Shown here in pieces: positions 15,501 to 25,256 of a stretch of 33,638 bases of DNA; positions within the stretch are counted from its first letter, which is position 1; each line of letters starts with the position of its first letter. This stretch comes from Clostridia bacterium. GTDB taxonomy: Bacteria; Bacillota; Clostridia; Oscillospirales; CAG-272. Location: the NCBI GenBank assembly GCA_017508465.1, contig JAFVYW010000035.1, positions 1-33,638 of the forward strand, in the 5' to 3' direction. The notes under the pieces are model-generated. The model saw only the letters and a program-made list of their open reading frames with translations. It was not told the origin of the DNA and made no database searches. The position numbers and the translations under genes are program-made.

Positions 15501-15529
15501 ATCTTATCACAATTTGTTGGGATTGTCAA
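15501..15529 (-). promoter_or_regulatory. Promoter of the AraC-type gene
   Basis: On the minus strand, TTGACA (15529-15524), 17 nt, TAAGAT (15506-15501). The predicted start near 15494 excludes the longest ORF start at 15491. Confidence 0.7.
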
Positions 15530-15571
15530 TCACTATTCTTTGTTTTTTATAATTTTTTCTTGGAAATGTGT

Positions 15572-15600
15572 AAGACAAATGCTATGGCGTGTGTTAAAAT
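15572..15600 (+). promoter_or_regulatory. Promoter of the giant secreted hydrolase gene
   Basis: AAGACA (15572-15577), 17 nt, TAAAAT (15595-15600), with TG one base before the -10 (extended -10). A weak -35 plus a divergent AraC gene suggests activator dependence. A TATAAT at 15548-15553 is an alternative -10 with no good -35 spacing. Confidence 0.6.
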
Positions 15601-15631
15601 GGAAGTGCAAATAACTCAAAAGGAGATTTTT

Positions 15632-18600
15632 ATGAAAAAGCTGCTTGCCTTTTTTCTTACTCTCACTCTATTACTTTCTATGGTGCCTCTATCTATCTTT
15701 GCCGTAGAGGACAACAATGGAAACGAGGGGGGTGTTACCATGGATAAAGAAGATGCTTTTCCTGCAATCAGAGATGCATTTTCGCAGTATCTCTCAAATG
15801 AAGTACATATTGAAAAGGACGCCTACCTTGGCATTCCTGTCGACCTTTATGTTTACGCGAAGGTCGGACGAGGCAGCGAGATTGCGCCAGTAATTCTTTA
15901 TGTTATCAATACTAACACAGAGCGCGTGGGCACAGAGAGCGATGTCAGCATTCTCTCTGACCTCATTGAAGAGTACATCGTTATGGTAGTGGACTATCGT
16001 AACAACTCGCTCACCACACCTATCAATGTAGACCAGAGTGTACACCGCATTCACTGTGCAACCGCGGCAGGTACATATCTGACATATACAGAGGATGGGG
16101 AGACCAAAAAACTCAACATTCTGACACAATGCGATAACTGGGTAATTCCCGCAGGCTACCGTATTATGCGCGATATCCCATATTTCAACTATAAAACTCA
16201 CGGTGTAGAAGGCACACTCGGCCAAATCGTTAAGGTATGGAACGAGGACTTCTCGGACACCACACACGCGAATGTGGTAATCACCTGGGGGCAGAAAACC
16301 ACAGAGGACGGCAGACTTGTATATAATGATGAAAACGGTGTCCGTTGCTATGCAAATGCAAATGGCGATGGTTATGTATATGAGGACGGCACAGCCGTTT
16401 CGGGTACGGTAGTACCGGAGTACAAGAAACTGCGCGAAGGAAAAACCTACATTAACGAAGAAGCCCGCACCGCGCATGTCAAAGATACATGGGCCGAGGA
16501 CTGGTGGGATTGTGTCAAGAAGGACGGCACGCCTGTCGACCTCAATCTCTATCTTGATATCATGTATCCCTCCGAACCCAAAGAGGGCGTAGTGGTTCCT
16601 GTGCTTTCGATGGCAGTCAGCCGTCAGTCGACCACAGGAAACTGGTACGCAGTTGCCAATAATCCCGAATATATCGGTGCGGCAATGTTCTCCGGCTATG
16701 CAGGTATGCTTTACGAATACGGTTATGTGCCGATGGCGAGACGCGACCATTACGGATATTTCTCCGACTCGCCAAAATATCCCGACACCACCAAGACGGA
16801 CTGGAAATATGGTTTATCGAAGTGGGTAGGCGTTCGTGCATCGACCGCAGCCATCCGTACCTTCCGTTACTACTGTGACACCTTGTCTTCCCTCTCCGCC
16901 CTCAATGCAGACACTATGGGTGTCATCTGTATTTCCAAAACGGGCTACAATATCTTTCTCGGAAACGAGCATCCGGAGGACTTCCCTGAAGCACTTGTCT
17001 TTTCCGACACGCAGGACGAAAGCCAGGAACAGCCTTATACTCACTATGATGACGGCACGCCCATTCCCTCAAATGTGCAGGCGGTATACGGCGTATCGGG
17101 CAGTGCTCCGTACAGAATGGCAGAGGGCTTCTGTCCCATATATGTTTCCGTCGGTATGCAGGATGCAAACGCCTACTCGAATTATTACAAGCAGGTGCGC
17201 CTGAACGCCAAGATGCTCGACATTGAAAGTGTACATTATTCCCTTCCTATGCTCGGTCACGCATATCTCGTTGGCATGTGCGAGGAATTTATGGTAGATA
17301 CTTATGCCTCTATTATGAACTTCTTCGACTACCATGTGGCAGGACGAGAGGCTTCGGTAGAATATATCACTCCTCTGAACGGCTCTTCCCATGTAGGCAC
17401 AACCGATACGATTACTGTAAAATTCAATGCTTCCGTTTCCCTCTCTACCGTCAGAGATAAGGTAAAGATTGTCAATGCCAAAACGGGAAAATCCGCAACA
17501 GGCGAATGGGAAAGTCTTTACGGCAACACCGAATGGCGATTTGCTCCTGACGGTCTCGACGGCGGTGCGACCTATCTTGTCTATGTCCCCAAGGATACCA
17601 CGACCGAGGACGGTCGGCAGATGAAAGAGAGCAAGACGGCGGCCTTCGTAACTGTATCTGAACGCTATGCCACAGGCGGTACGGTAGCCGACGGTTATCA
17701 TACCGTAAACGATAATAACAATGTCTATATGTTCTTTGATGCGCCCGAAATTGAGGCGTCGCTGAACGAAACCCTTCGTTTCCGCATCACCAATGAACGC
17801 GCGGCGCAATTCCTTGATGTATATGCCCTCTCGGCAATCGACGAAGAAAATCCGAAAAACAGCATTCTCGGTGAAAAAATCGGCAGAATACAGGTTGCAG
17901 GCAGCGGTGTATATGATTTTGACATCTCGGATTATCTCGCCACAGTTACACCCGGCACGCGCATCGGCTTTGCTCTCGTCGGAGAAAAACAGGTCGGCGC
18001 AACGGCGCTTCACTATGAAACCTACGATAGTTCCACCTCTACCACTACACTGAAGCAAAACAGTTCAAGTTCCATAAAAATCGCGTGGAGTTCTCTCTAT
18101 GACAGAAACGGCAACGGCGGTGGCTCTTATGCCGTAACCCGAAGCGGAAGCTCCTATTACTTTGATAATGCTCTCGGCTTTGGCAATAGCGTCAACTCCA
18201 GTACCATCAGCGATGAGGACTTCGGTAGACTGTTCCGCATCAGAATGTCTGTTCTCGTTCCCGAAGACGAATCCCGCACCCCCTATTTCCGCACGCTTGT
18301 CGGCTATCAGAATCCTGCATCCACAGGTGTTGAACAGGTGGTCGACTGGAACGATACCACCTTCATAAATGTCCTGCCGGCTTTCTGCGCAGGCGAATGG
18401 GTAGATATCGATTTCTATTATCATATCGACGATCCTCGCTATGTAGATGCCGGAATGCAAAAATCCGTTCTCGGTGTCTCACACGAAGGCACGCTTTACA
18501 TTGACAACTACATTGTCGAAGAGATTGTTACAGATATTGAGCTTTCCTTGGGTGTTTCTCCCGCGATTATCACACATCCCGTCACACAGGCGGACACAAC

Positions 18601-21600
18601 GCTTCTTGAAAGCATACTTCTTGAAAGCGGCTCTTACGGTGATACCTACTTCGGCACCGAAAATGACCTCGTCATCCGCGGTGAAACCGCAAGTATGCGT
18701 ATGGAAGGCTCGGAAAAGGTGTATATCAAACTCGACCTTACCTCCGTTTCTGCCACTACACCTGCGACGATCGCACTGAATGTCACCGAGGCGAAGGGCG
18801 GTACGATTGCCTTCTATGGCATTACCGATGTTGAACTCGGTCAGAATTGGTCTGCCGATACGATTTCCTGGCAGAACGCGCCTGCAAATGACCGTTTTTC
18901 CAACGGAGTGGACCCCGAAAAAACGGCACTGATACAAGAGATTACCGTCACAGGAATTGGCGTTTATACCCTCAGCGTCTGGGATTTCGCACTCAATATG
19001 AAGGAAAAAGGCGCAAGCACCGCGACAATCATCGGTGTTGCCAATTCGCCTGCCAACGAACTTATCCTCTCCTGCGATTTTGAAGATGCGGACGCCAGAT
19101 CGGTTTCGCCTAAAGGCTCCGGTGGCACGCCTTCCCTCACGACCAGCGACAAGCTCGCATATCCCGACGGTGGCTCGTACTCCTATGAAGTCACGGCAAA
19201 CTCAACACACAGCCGCGTTATCTTCAAACCCCTTCCCACCGAACTCACGGCGGAAGATGTAGGAAAATCCTTCCTCGTCAAGTATCATATCTACTCGGAG
19301 GACGGTGGCAGATACAAACAGTGTGTCCGTCCTGGAACCTCAGAATTACAAGCAGAAATCATCACACTCAAGGCGGAAGAATGGACAGAGGTTTCCTATA
19401 CCTTTACCGTCACGCCCGAATTGATAGGTACCCGTATCAACTTTACCCTCGTCGCAACAGGTCTTGGTTCTCTGACAGAAACACAAGGTGCGTATTCTTC
19501 CATCTTCTATGTGGATAATATCAAACTATACTCTGCGGCAGGAGACATTCACTTTACTGTGGATGAAGTGGAAGAACCCCCTGTAATCGAAGCCGATTTT
19601 GATGAAAAAACACTCGCGATTTCAAAATCCGGCGGTCTGACCCCGGACAATTACGCCATTGAAATCTCCCCCGTAGCAAACGGTTACGGCGGAACCAAAG
19701 CGTTCCAATGGACAGCCACTGCCGACTTCCACAGACCGATGCTCAAGCTCTTCGATTCCCTTGACGCGAGTATGGTCGGTAATGTATACGAAATTTCTTA
19801 TATGTTCTATGCGACGGCGGCAGGAAATTATAACAACTATCCGCGTGCCGTTGTTTCCGGAGCGACCGAATTCAGAAGTGCCATCACTCCTCTGAACATT
19901 TCCTATCCCACGGCAAACACCTGGCAGAAGGTAACCGCAACCTTCACCATCACACAAGCGATGGTGGACCTGAATACAAACCTTCGTATTGCCTTTGAGC
20001 CAATCGGTTTTGGTGCTACAACGGAAAATCCTGTCAGTTGCTATGTGGACGACCTCACCGTTTATGACAGAACACCCGAAGAGGAAACAGAAGGGCCACG
20101 CGAGCCTTATCTGTTCCAGAATGGCTTTGAGAGCAATCATTATGCCATCGGAAGTGGTTTTGAAAGCGCGCAACACGGCTCAAAATTCGAGCTTTCCAAC
20201 ACCAACGACAGATTGACAGGTGGTGACGGTGCGCTCAAGGTACTCCTCAACCGCAATTACAACCGACTTTGTTTCTATAATATCATCGATAAAATCGGTT
20301 ACAATTCTTCTACACAACAAAGCTGGGCAGAGGATGCCACGGCAAATTGTCTGACGAGTGAGGATATCGGAAGAAAATTCCGCGTCTCCTTCTATCTCAA
20401 AACGGAAATCGCCGGTACATTCGGTATATTTATCGGAAACCACAAAGCAACAAAGAAATGCACAGATGCGAAAACTTATACCATTAACGAGACAGATGAG
20501 TGGGTCAATGTTGTCTATGAATTCGAAGTCAATCAATCGATGATTGACAACAGACAGGCACTCCTCGTCATCGCATTCTCGAACTTCTCCTATGCAGTCG
20601 ACGGTGCAACGCTCCGCACGGTCTACATCGACGACTTCACTGCCGTAGAATTGATAGAAGGAGAAGGCTCTACCGTAGAGATGCTCGACAAAGCGACCAT
20701 AAGCAACCGCAAAGTCATCGAGGACGGCGAGTTAATTCTCGACCGCGCCGACAGCACAGAACTTCTTACCGAAGGCAAGAGAGCCGTACTTCTTCGATAT
20801 GCGTCGGACATCTATCGCAATACCGCCGATGCAACACTGAAGCTTTTCTTCGAAAAATACAGTGGACAAACGGTTTCCGTTTACGGACTGACGGTAGATG
20901 CACCTGCCAACAGCACCTACAACAACATTATGGCTTTGAACAAAAACGGTACGATTGCTCTGAATTCGGTATTCGGCGGAGCACCTCTTATGACATTCTG
21001 CGCCGACCGTGAAAGCATCGATATCCCAATAACAGAGTATCTGTTGAGCCGTGACGGTAAGGAATTGCTCTTCCTCATTGTATCGGACGAATCGAACTCC
21101 AGCGAGATGCTTTATGCCGATTTCCAAACGCTTCACCCCGCACCCGAGAAGGACATCACCTCAAATGGCGAAATGGAAATCACACCTGACGGTCTTGCGC
21201 TTTCAGGAAACGATGTAACCTTCCACTATCTCGAAAGTTATAAAAACGAAGCACTCGCACTTCATACAAACTATGTTTTCCGTCTGAAAATCACGGCAAG
21301 CGAGCAAGCAAAATTCACACTTTCATCCAATGATATTACCATCCTCGCTAACCAAAGTTTACAAAACGGTGAACTTGTCCTCGATTTTACAACCAATAAC
21401 CACGAGATAACCTCACTGACGCTGACCTCGGACAGCGAAGGATTTATCATCCATTCCTACACCTTGTTAAAAGAGGGCGTCAACACCACTCTCTCAGGTT
21501 CATCGATTGAACTTTTCGTGGCACAGGCACCCTACGACCTCTCTGCATTCCAAGGCGTTTATGTCGGTATGACACTGACAGAAAATGCGAAGCTTACTGT

Positions 21601-22372
21601 CTACCTTCCCGAGCAACTCGCAAACTCCCTCTCGTCCATTCTTTATCTTGGACAGACGATTTTGCCTGATACGCTCGAAGCGCGCGACGGCTTCCGTCTC
21701 TTCCCCATCTCTGATATTCCGATTAAGGACCTCGCAAAGACACACACACTCATTTTCCATTACAAGTCAGGGGATGTGCGCGAGGTAGAAATCAATGCGA
21801 TGAAGTACCTCTCTTCTCTTCTGGAAAGAGATGAAACGCTCGCGCTGAAACAGTTGGTATATCAACTCGCGTCCTATGCACTTGAGGCCGAACAATACTT
21901 CTACGGTGAGCGTATGCCACACTACTTCCTTCTCAGCAAGGCATTCACCGATGCTTACGAAAGATATGCCAATACGCAGGTAACCGTACCCGAGAAAGAA
22001 GATATCGGTAATCTTGCCTCCGTAATCAGGACGGCAACCATCCGTCTCGGCGAAGCACCCTCCTACTACTTCCGTACGGTGAAGGACTTCACAGGTAAAA
22101 TCACCCTGCAGAGTGGCGAGAATGTCGCGACTTACGATGTCGTAAACGGCATGTGTGGCGAGGATGATATTATTCTCTTCTCTCCTGTTGGTGTCTATGC
22201 GGCATCGAACACCATTCACATCAAGGTGGAAGGTACGCACAATGCAGAAGGTGACTGGAGCATCGGCAACTATCGCGCCGCAGCAGCGAGCCGTAACATG
22301 ACAGATGTTGTAGATGTGGTAGACGCGCTTTATTCCTATATCTCCAGTGCAAAAGCATATCAGAACGCATAA
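15632..22372 (+). CDS. Giant secreted multidomain protein with alpha/beta-hydrolase-like N-terminal module
   Basis: 2246 residues from ATG 15632, chosen because AAAGGAG (15619-15625) is 6 nt upstream and a clear signal peptide follows (cleavage about A24). Residues about 50-570 form an alpha/beta-hydrolase-like module: ICISKTGYN (Ser435, nucleophile-elbow position), GMQDAN (Asp511) and MLGHAYL (His543). The triad is inferred. About 576-676 is a Big_5-type Ig domain (ITPLNGSSHVGTTDTITVKF). After it come DNRLRE/CBM96-like modules (about 677-800 and 985-1135, with SYGDTYFG and WQNAP, plus a diverged one about 1690-1825). At least four jelly-roll carbohydrate-binding-like modules end in (Y)VDN/IDD near residues 955, 1292, 1469 and 1663. 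About 1830-2246 is unassigned. No SLH, dockerin or LPXTG is seen. It is likely an extracellular glycan esterase; the substrate is unknown. It diverges from AraC and is followed by a terminator. Confidence 0.85.
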   Translation: MKKLLAFFLTLTLLLSMVPLSIFAVEDNNGNEGGVTMDKEDAFPAIRDAFSQYLSNEVHIEKDAYLGIPVDLYVYAKVGRGSEIAPVILYVINTNTERVGTESDVSILSDLIEEYIVMVVDYRNNSLTTPINVDQSVHRIHCATAAGTYLTYTEDGETKKLNILTQCDNWVIPAGYRIMRDIPYFNYKTHGVEGTLGQIVKVWNEDFSDTTHANVVITWGQKTTEDGRLVYNDENGVRCYANANGDGYVYEDGTAVSGTVVPEYKKLREGKTYINEEARTAHVKDTWAEDWWDCVKKDGTPVDLNLYLDIMYPSEPKEGVVVPVLSMAVSRQSTTGNWYAVANNPEYIGAAMFSGYAGMLYEYGYVPMARRDHYGYFSDSPKYPDTTKTDWKYGLSKWVGVRASTAAIRTFRYYCDTLSSLSALNADTMGVICISKTGYNIFLGNEHPEDFPEALVFSDTQDESQEQPYTHYDDGTPIPSNVQAVYGVSGSAPYRMAEGFCPIYVSVGMQDANAYSNYYKQVRLNAKMLDIESVHYSLPMLGHAYLVGMCEEFMVDTYASIMNFFDYHVAGREASVEYITPLNGSSHVGTTDTITVKFNASVSLSTVRDKVKIVNAKTGKSATGEWESLYGNTEWRFAPDGLDGGATYLVYVPKDTTTEDGRQMKESKTAAFVTVSERYATGGTVADGYHTVNDNNNVYMFFDAPEIEASLNETLRFRITNERAAQFLDVYALSAIDEENPKNSILGEKIGRIQVAGSGVYDFDISDYLATVTPGTRIGFALVGEKQVGATALHYETYDSSTSTTTLKQNSSSSIKIAWSSLYDRNGNGGGSYAVTRSGSSYYFDNALGFGNSVNSSTISDEDFGRLFRIRMSVLVPEDESRTPYFRTLVGYQNPASTGVEQVVDWNDTTFINVLPAFCAGEWVDIDFYYHIDDPRYVDAGMQKSVLGVSHEGTLYIDNYIVEEIVTDIELSLGVSPAIITHPVTQADTTLLESILLESGSYGDTYFGTENDLVIRGETASMRMEGSEKVYIKLDLTSVSATTPATIALNVTEAKGGTIAFYGITDVELGQNWSADTISWQNAPANDRFSNGVDPEKTALIQEITVTGIGVYTLSVWDFALNMKEKGASTATIIGVANSPANELILSCDFEDADARSVSPKGSGGTPSLTTSDKLAYPDGGSYSYEVTANSTHSRVIFKPLPTELTAEDVGKSFLVKYHIYSEDGGRYKQCVRPGTSELQAEIITLKAEEWTEVSYTFTVTPELIGTRINFTLVATGLGSLTETQGAYSSIFYVDNIKLYSAAGDIHFTVDEVEEPPVIEADFDEKTLAISKSGGLTPDNYAIEISPVANGYGGTKAFQWTATADFHRPMLKLFDSLDASMVGNVYEISYMFYATAAGNYNNYPRAVVSGATEFRSAITPLNISYPTANTWQKVTATFTITQAMVDLNTNLRIAFEPIGFGATTENPVSCYVDDLTVYDRTPEEETEGPREPYLFQNGFESNHYAIGSGFESAQHGSKFELSNTNDRLTGGDGALKVLLNRNYNRLCFYNIIDKIGYNSSTQQSWAEDATANCLTSEDIGRKFRVSFYLKTEIAGTFGIFIGNHKATKKCTDAKTYTINETDEWVNVVYEFEVNQSMIDNRQALLVIAFSNFSYAVDGATLRTVYIDDFTAVELIEGEGSTVEMLDKATISNRKVIEDGELILDRADSTELLTEGKRAVLLRYASDIYRNTADATLKLFFEKYSGQTVSVYGLTVDAPANSTYNNIMALNKNGTIALNSVFGGAPLMTFCADRESIDIPITEYLLSRDGKELLFLIVSDESNSSEMLYADFQTLHPAPEKDITSNGEMEITPDGLALSGNDVTFHYLESYKNEALALHTNYVFRLKITASEQAKFTLSSNDITILANQSLQNGELVLDFTTNNHEITSLTLTSDSEGFIIHSYTLLKEGVNTTLSGSSIELFVAQAPYDLSAFQGVYVGMTLTENAKLTVYLPEQLANSLSSILYLGQTILPDTLEARDGFRLFPISDIPIKDLAKTHTLIFHYKSGDVREVEINAMKYLSSLLERDETLALKQLVYQLASYALEAEQYFYGERMPHYFLLSKAFTDAYERYANTQVTVPEKEDIGNLASVIRTATIRLGEAPSYYFRTVKDFTGKITLQSGENVATYDVVNGMCGEDDIILFSPVGVYAASNTIHIKVEGTHNAEGDWSIGNYRAAAASRNMTDVVDVVDALYSYISSAKAYQNA

Positions 22373-22395
22373 TTCAGCATTCATGCACAACCCCT

Positions 22396-22430
22396 GTTCC
22401 CCGAAGCGAAAGTTTCGGGGAACTTTTTTT
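22396..22430 (+). terminator. Terminator after the giant hydrolase gene
   Basis: GTTCCCCGAA (22396-22405) pairs with TTCGGGGAAC (22414-22423), loop 8 nt, followed by TTTTTTT. Confidence 0.95.
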
Positions 22431-22480
22431 GCTTTTTGCTATTTTTTATTTGTTTTTTATAACATTCTTTCTTTATTCTA

Positions 22481-22489
22481 TGTTAAAAT
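22481..22489 (+). promoter_or_regulatory. Extended -10 of the cytoplasmic hydrolase paralogue
   Basis: TGTTAAAAT (22481-22489) repeats the extended -10 of the upstream paralogue (15592-15600), followed in both by (A/G)GAA. No recognisable -35 is present. A shared T-rich stretch, TTGTTTTTTATAA, lies upstream of both genes. Confidence 0.55.
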
Positions 22490-22518
22490 AGAAAAAAACC
22501 TTCCGAAAGGACTATGTG

Positions 22519-25074
22519 ATGAAAACCCAATTTGCCTCTCTTTCGCCCTATATCATCCAAAACATCGCGCTTGACGATGATGGTGTCCTTGGTGTTCCTG
22601 TTCTTCTGACCTCGTATACAAAGACGGACAAGAACAAGATAGCCCCCGTCATCGAATACATTGTGGGAACGCAAATGGAGCGTATTGGTCTGGAGGACGA
22701 TTTATCCATTCTTACAGACCTTATCGAAGAATATATTGTTGTTGTCGTAGATTATCAGGGCGCGCCCGAAGCCAAGGGTCTGGGGCTCGAGGCGAGCATT
22801 CAGACGGTGCGCCGCAGAATTATGGACTACTCCTTAACCTTTGAGGACCGCAAGGTGCTTCGCGAGGGAGACAACTGGGTGCTTCCTGCAGGTTGCCGTC
22901 TGAAAAGGCATATTCCCTATTTTGATATCCGCGAGCATGCGCCACTCGGCACGCTCGATTACATTGTGAAAATCTGGAACGAGGACTTCACCGAGGTACG
23001 CGGAAATGTGCCAATTACCTTCCCTGACGGCACGGTGAAGCTGGTACGCGATATTCATCCGACCAAGGTGGAGGAATGCCTTCAGCCGAACGGCGAGCCG
23101 ATTGAACTTAAATTGCATCTGGATATCATATACCCCTCCATGCCGAAGGAAGGCACGCGTTGTCCTGTGATGATCGGCGCGGCATCCAGACAAAGCACAA
23201 CGGGCAACTGGATTATGCCTTCCTCGCCGAACTATTTTACCGAATTTCTCTATCGTGGCTATGCGGTGATGCTCTTTGAGCATGCTTATATCCCGATGGC
23301 AAGACGCGACCACTATGGTTATTTTCCCGATGGTCCTTCTTATAAGAATGAGAGCTGTGACCGTCACCACGGTCTTGGCTTCCAGGCAGGCATCCGTTCC
23401 TCCTGCGCTGCGGTGCGCTTGCTCCGTTACCTTATCCGTACGGACAGTGACCTCTGGGCGCTCGACGAAGGGGCGTTTGGTATGATTTGCATTTCCAAGA
23501 CAGGCTACAATTACGCGCTCGGCATCACTCACCCTGAAAACTTGACGGAAAAGCGTTTCCTCGCGCCCTATCATGGCGAATGTGCAGATGGTGTGGAGCA
23601 ACCCTTTCTTACCTATCCCGATGGCACGCCCATTCCCTCGAATGTGCAGGCGATGTATAGCGTATCGGGCTCCGGTAGTTATTATGCAAGAGAGGATATG
23701 TGCCCTGTTCTGACAACGGTGGGCGAAGAGGAAAGTGCGCTTTCCTTCTATCGTTCGGTGATGGAGAATGGTATGCAGTACAATACCGAGACACTTTACT
23801 ATACCGTCCCGAGACTTGGACACTCTCACGCGCTGGGATACGATCCGAAGTACAGGCTGGATATGTACGGCATGGTCATCGACTTCATGGATACGCATCT
23901 TATGCAAAATCACGGCGAATGCGCGTATATCTCACCTGCGGACAGCACGGTCATCCGCGAGGACGAGCCGATTGTGCTTCACTTTACGGGCAAGGTCGAG
24001 AGGTGCGAGGTAGAAGAAAAGGTCACCATCCGTGATGTTTATGGAAAGAACATTCCGTTCCGTGATGAAGTGCTTTATGGTGGTGCGGTGCATAAGCTGA
24101 TTGCCGACCTTCCGCCTGCGAGCGCAATCTTCGTATCCGTTCCCGAAGGGGTAACCCTTGCCAATGGTGTGAAAACGAGCAGGGCAAAAGAGGCATGCTA
24201 TCAGGTCACGATTGAACATCCCCGCAAATATGGCGCGATGACAGGCAAGGTGGTCGACGAGCAGAACGAAGTCACTCTCTCTTTTGGAAAGGTGGCATGG
24301 CGCGCGAAGGATGCGCCCCTTTCGCTTCGTTTCAAGACGGTCGGTGAGAGCGCACAACTGCTTGGTGTATATCGTAATGGCGAGCGTCTCGGCACCGTCG
24401 GTGTCGGACCGGAGGGCTTTTACGATTTCGACCTGACAGGCATCGAAACGGCAAATGAACCGCTTACATTAACCCTTCGTGCAGAAAAGAAAATCGGCGT
24501 GAGAGAGCATCTTTCGGTCGATTTCGCCAAGGAGGGAGCGCCCTATGTGCTGACACTGAATGATGGCGTGGAAGCCAGACGCGAGACGATAGGCACGCGA
24601 GAGGTTCTGTGTATTGACAGAGACCTTTACAACTATGACAAGACGGCAGGCTACTCCCTTTCCATACCGCTCAAAGAGAGTGAATGGACGAGCGAGGATT
24701 TCGGGCGCAAGTTCCGTATTCATGGCGAATTTATGACGCCAAACGCCTTTGCGCCACACGCGGTTAATTTCTCTGTGCATTACAATCGCGATCCCAAATC
24801 GCGTTATGTCGACCAGTTCAATGCGTCCGCCCACCTTGTGCATACCAACGAATGCGCTGGTGAGTGGCTCGGCGATACCATTGAGTTCTCGGTCTCCAAT
24901 CCCGATTTTCTTCTCCCCGACATCGACAAGAGATGTGTGCGCATCGGTCACGACCTCGGCGTACTCTATGTTGGTCCTATGCGTGTCGAAGAAATCACAA
25001 CGGCAGTCACGATTGCCGATGGCACAGACGGCGTCGCGCCAAGGCTGATGCAGCCTGGATATAAGCACGGGTAA
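22519..25074 (+). CDS. Paralogue of the giant hydrolase without signal peptide (probably cytoplasmic)
   Basis: 851 residues from ATG 22519; AAAGGA lies 8 nt upstream, better placed than the in-frame GTG at 22516. It is collinear with the first about 960 residues of the secreted protein. Shared blocks include LDLIEEYIV.VVDY, MARRDHYGYF, ICISKTGYN (candidate Ser nucleophile), PDGTPIPSNVQA and LGHSHALG (candidate His). The acid position reads GEEES, so Glu may replace Asp. After the hydrolase-like module come an Ig/Big_5-like part (AYISPADSTVIREDEPIVLHF), a DNRLRE-like part and one jelly-roll ending LGVLYVGPMRVEEI. The N-terminus MKTQFASLSPYIIQN has no signal peptide or TM helix. Its function is probably finishing hydrolysis of imported products of the secreted enzyme (inference). 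It has its own promoter and terminator. Confidence 0.85.
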   Translation: MKTQFASLSPYIIQNIALDDDGVLGVPVLLTSYTKTDKNKIAPVIEYIVGTQMERIGLEDDLSILTDLIEEYIVVVVDYQGAPEAKGLGLEASIQTVRRRIMDYSLTFEDRKVLREGDNWVLPAGCRLKRHIPYFDIREHAPLGTLDYIVKIWNEDFTEVRGNVPITFPDGTVKLVRDIHPTKVEECLQPNGEPIELKLHLDIIYPSMPKEGTRCPVMIGAASRQSTTGNWIMPSSPNYFTEFLYRGYAVMLFEHAYIPMARRDHYGYFPDGPSYKNESCDRHHGLGFQAGIRSSCAAVRLLRYLIRTDSDLWALDEGAFGMICISKTGYNYALGITHPENLTEKRFLAPYHGECADGVEQPFLTYPDGTPIPSNVQAMYSVSGSGSYYAREDMCPVLTTVGEEESALSFYRSVMENGMQYNTETLYYTVPRLGHSHALGYDPKYRLDMYGMVIDFMDTHLMQNHGECAYISPADSTVIREDEPIVLHFTGKVERCEVEEKVTIRDVYGKNIPFRDEVLYGGAVHKLIADLPPASAIFVSVPEGVTLANGVKTSRAKEACYQVTIEHPRKYGAMTGKVVDEQNEVTLSFGKVAWRAKDAPLSLRFKTVGESAQLLGVYRNGERLGTVGVGPEGFYDFDLTGIETANEPLTLTLRAEKKIGVREHLSVDFAKEGAPYVLTLNDGVEARRETIGTREVLCIDRDLYNYDKTAGYSLSIPLKESEWTSEDFGRKFRIHGEFMTPNAFAPHAVNFSVHYNRDPKSRYVDQFNASAHLVHTNECAGEWLGDTIEFSVSNPDFLLPDIDKRCVRIGHDLGVLYVGPMRVEEITTAVTIADGTDGVAPRLMQPGYKHG

Positions 25075-25094
25075 AGGCGTACTGTTCCTATAAT

Positions 25095-25131
25095 AAAAGG
25101 GGTTATCTCGCACAGGAGATAACCCCTTTTT
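25095..25131 (+). terminator. Terminator after the cytoplasmic hydrolase gene
   Basis: Perfect 15-bp stem AAAAGGGGTTATCTC / GAGATAACCCCTTTT (25095-25109 with 25116-25130), loop 6 nt, then T-run. Confidence 0.96.
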
Positions 25132-25184
25132 GTTTATGCGCGGTGGGAAGGCGCAAAATAAATGTAAAAAATTTTTAGAAGGGG

Positions 25185-25213
25185 TTGCACAAAGGGATAA
25201 AATGTTTTATAAT
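25185..25213 (+). promoter_or_regulatory. Promoter of the murD operon
   Basis: TTGCAC (25185-25190), 17 nt, TATAAT (25208-25213). The predicted start near 25220 makes the in-frame ATG at 25224 unusable and supports the start at 25257. Confidence 0.82.
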
Positions 25214-25256
25214 AATAGAAAGGATGTCAAAAGGGATACTTTTTCAAGGAGGACTT

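Noticed and set aside
15794..18058. Long minus-strand open frames (318 and 329 codons)
   Set aside because: They are shadows of the giant hydrolase gene, without ribosome sites or recognisable domains.
22834..23913. 359-codon open frame on the minus strand
   Set aside because: It is antisense to the cytoplasmic hydrolase paralogue, in the same position as the shadow frames of the first paralogue.
25224..25256. Upstream in-frame ATG for murD
   Set aside because: It lies about 4 nt after the predicted transcription start and has no ribosome site. ATG 25257 has AAGGAGG.
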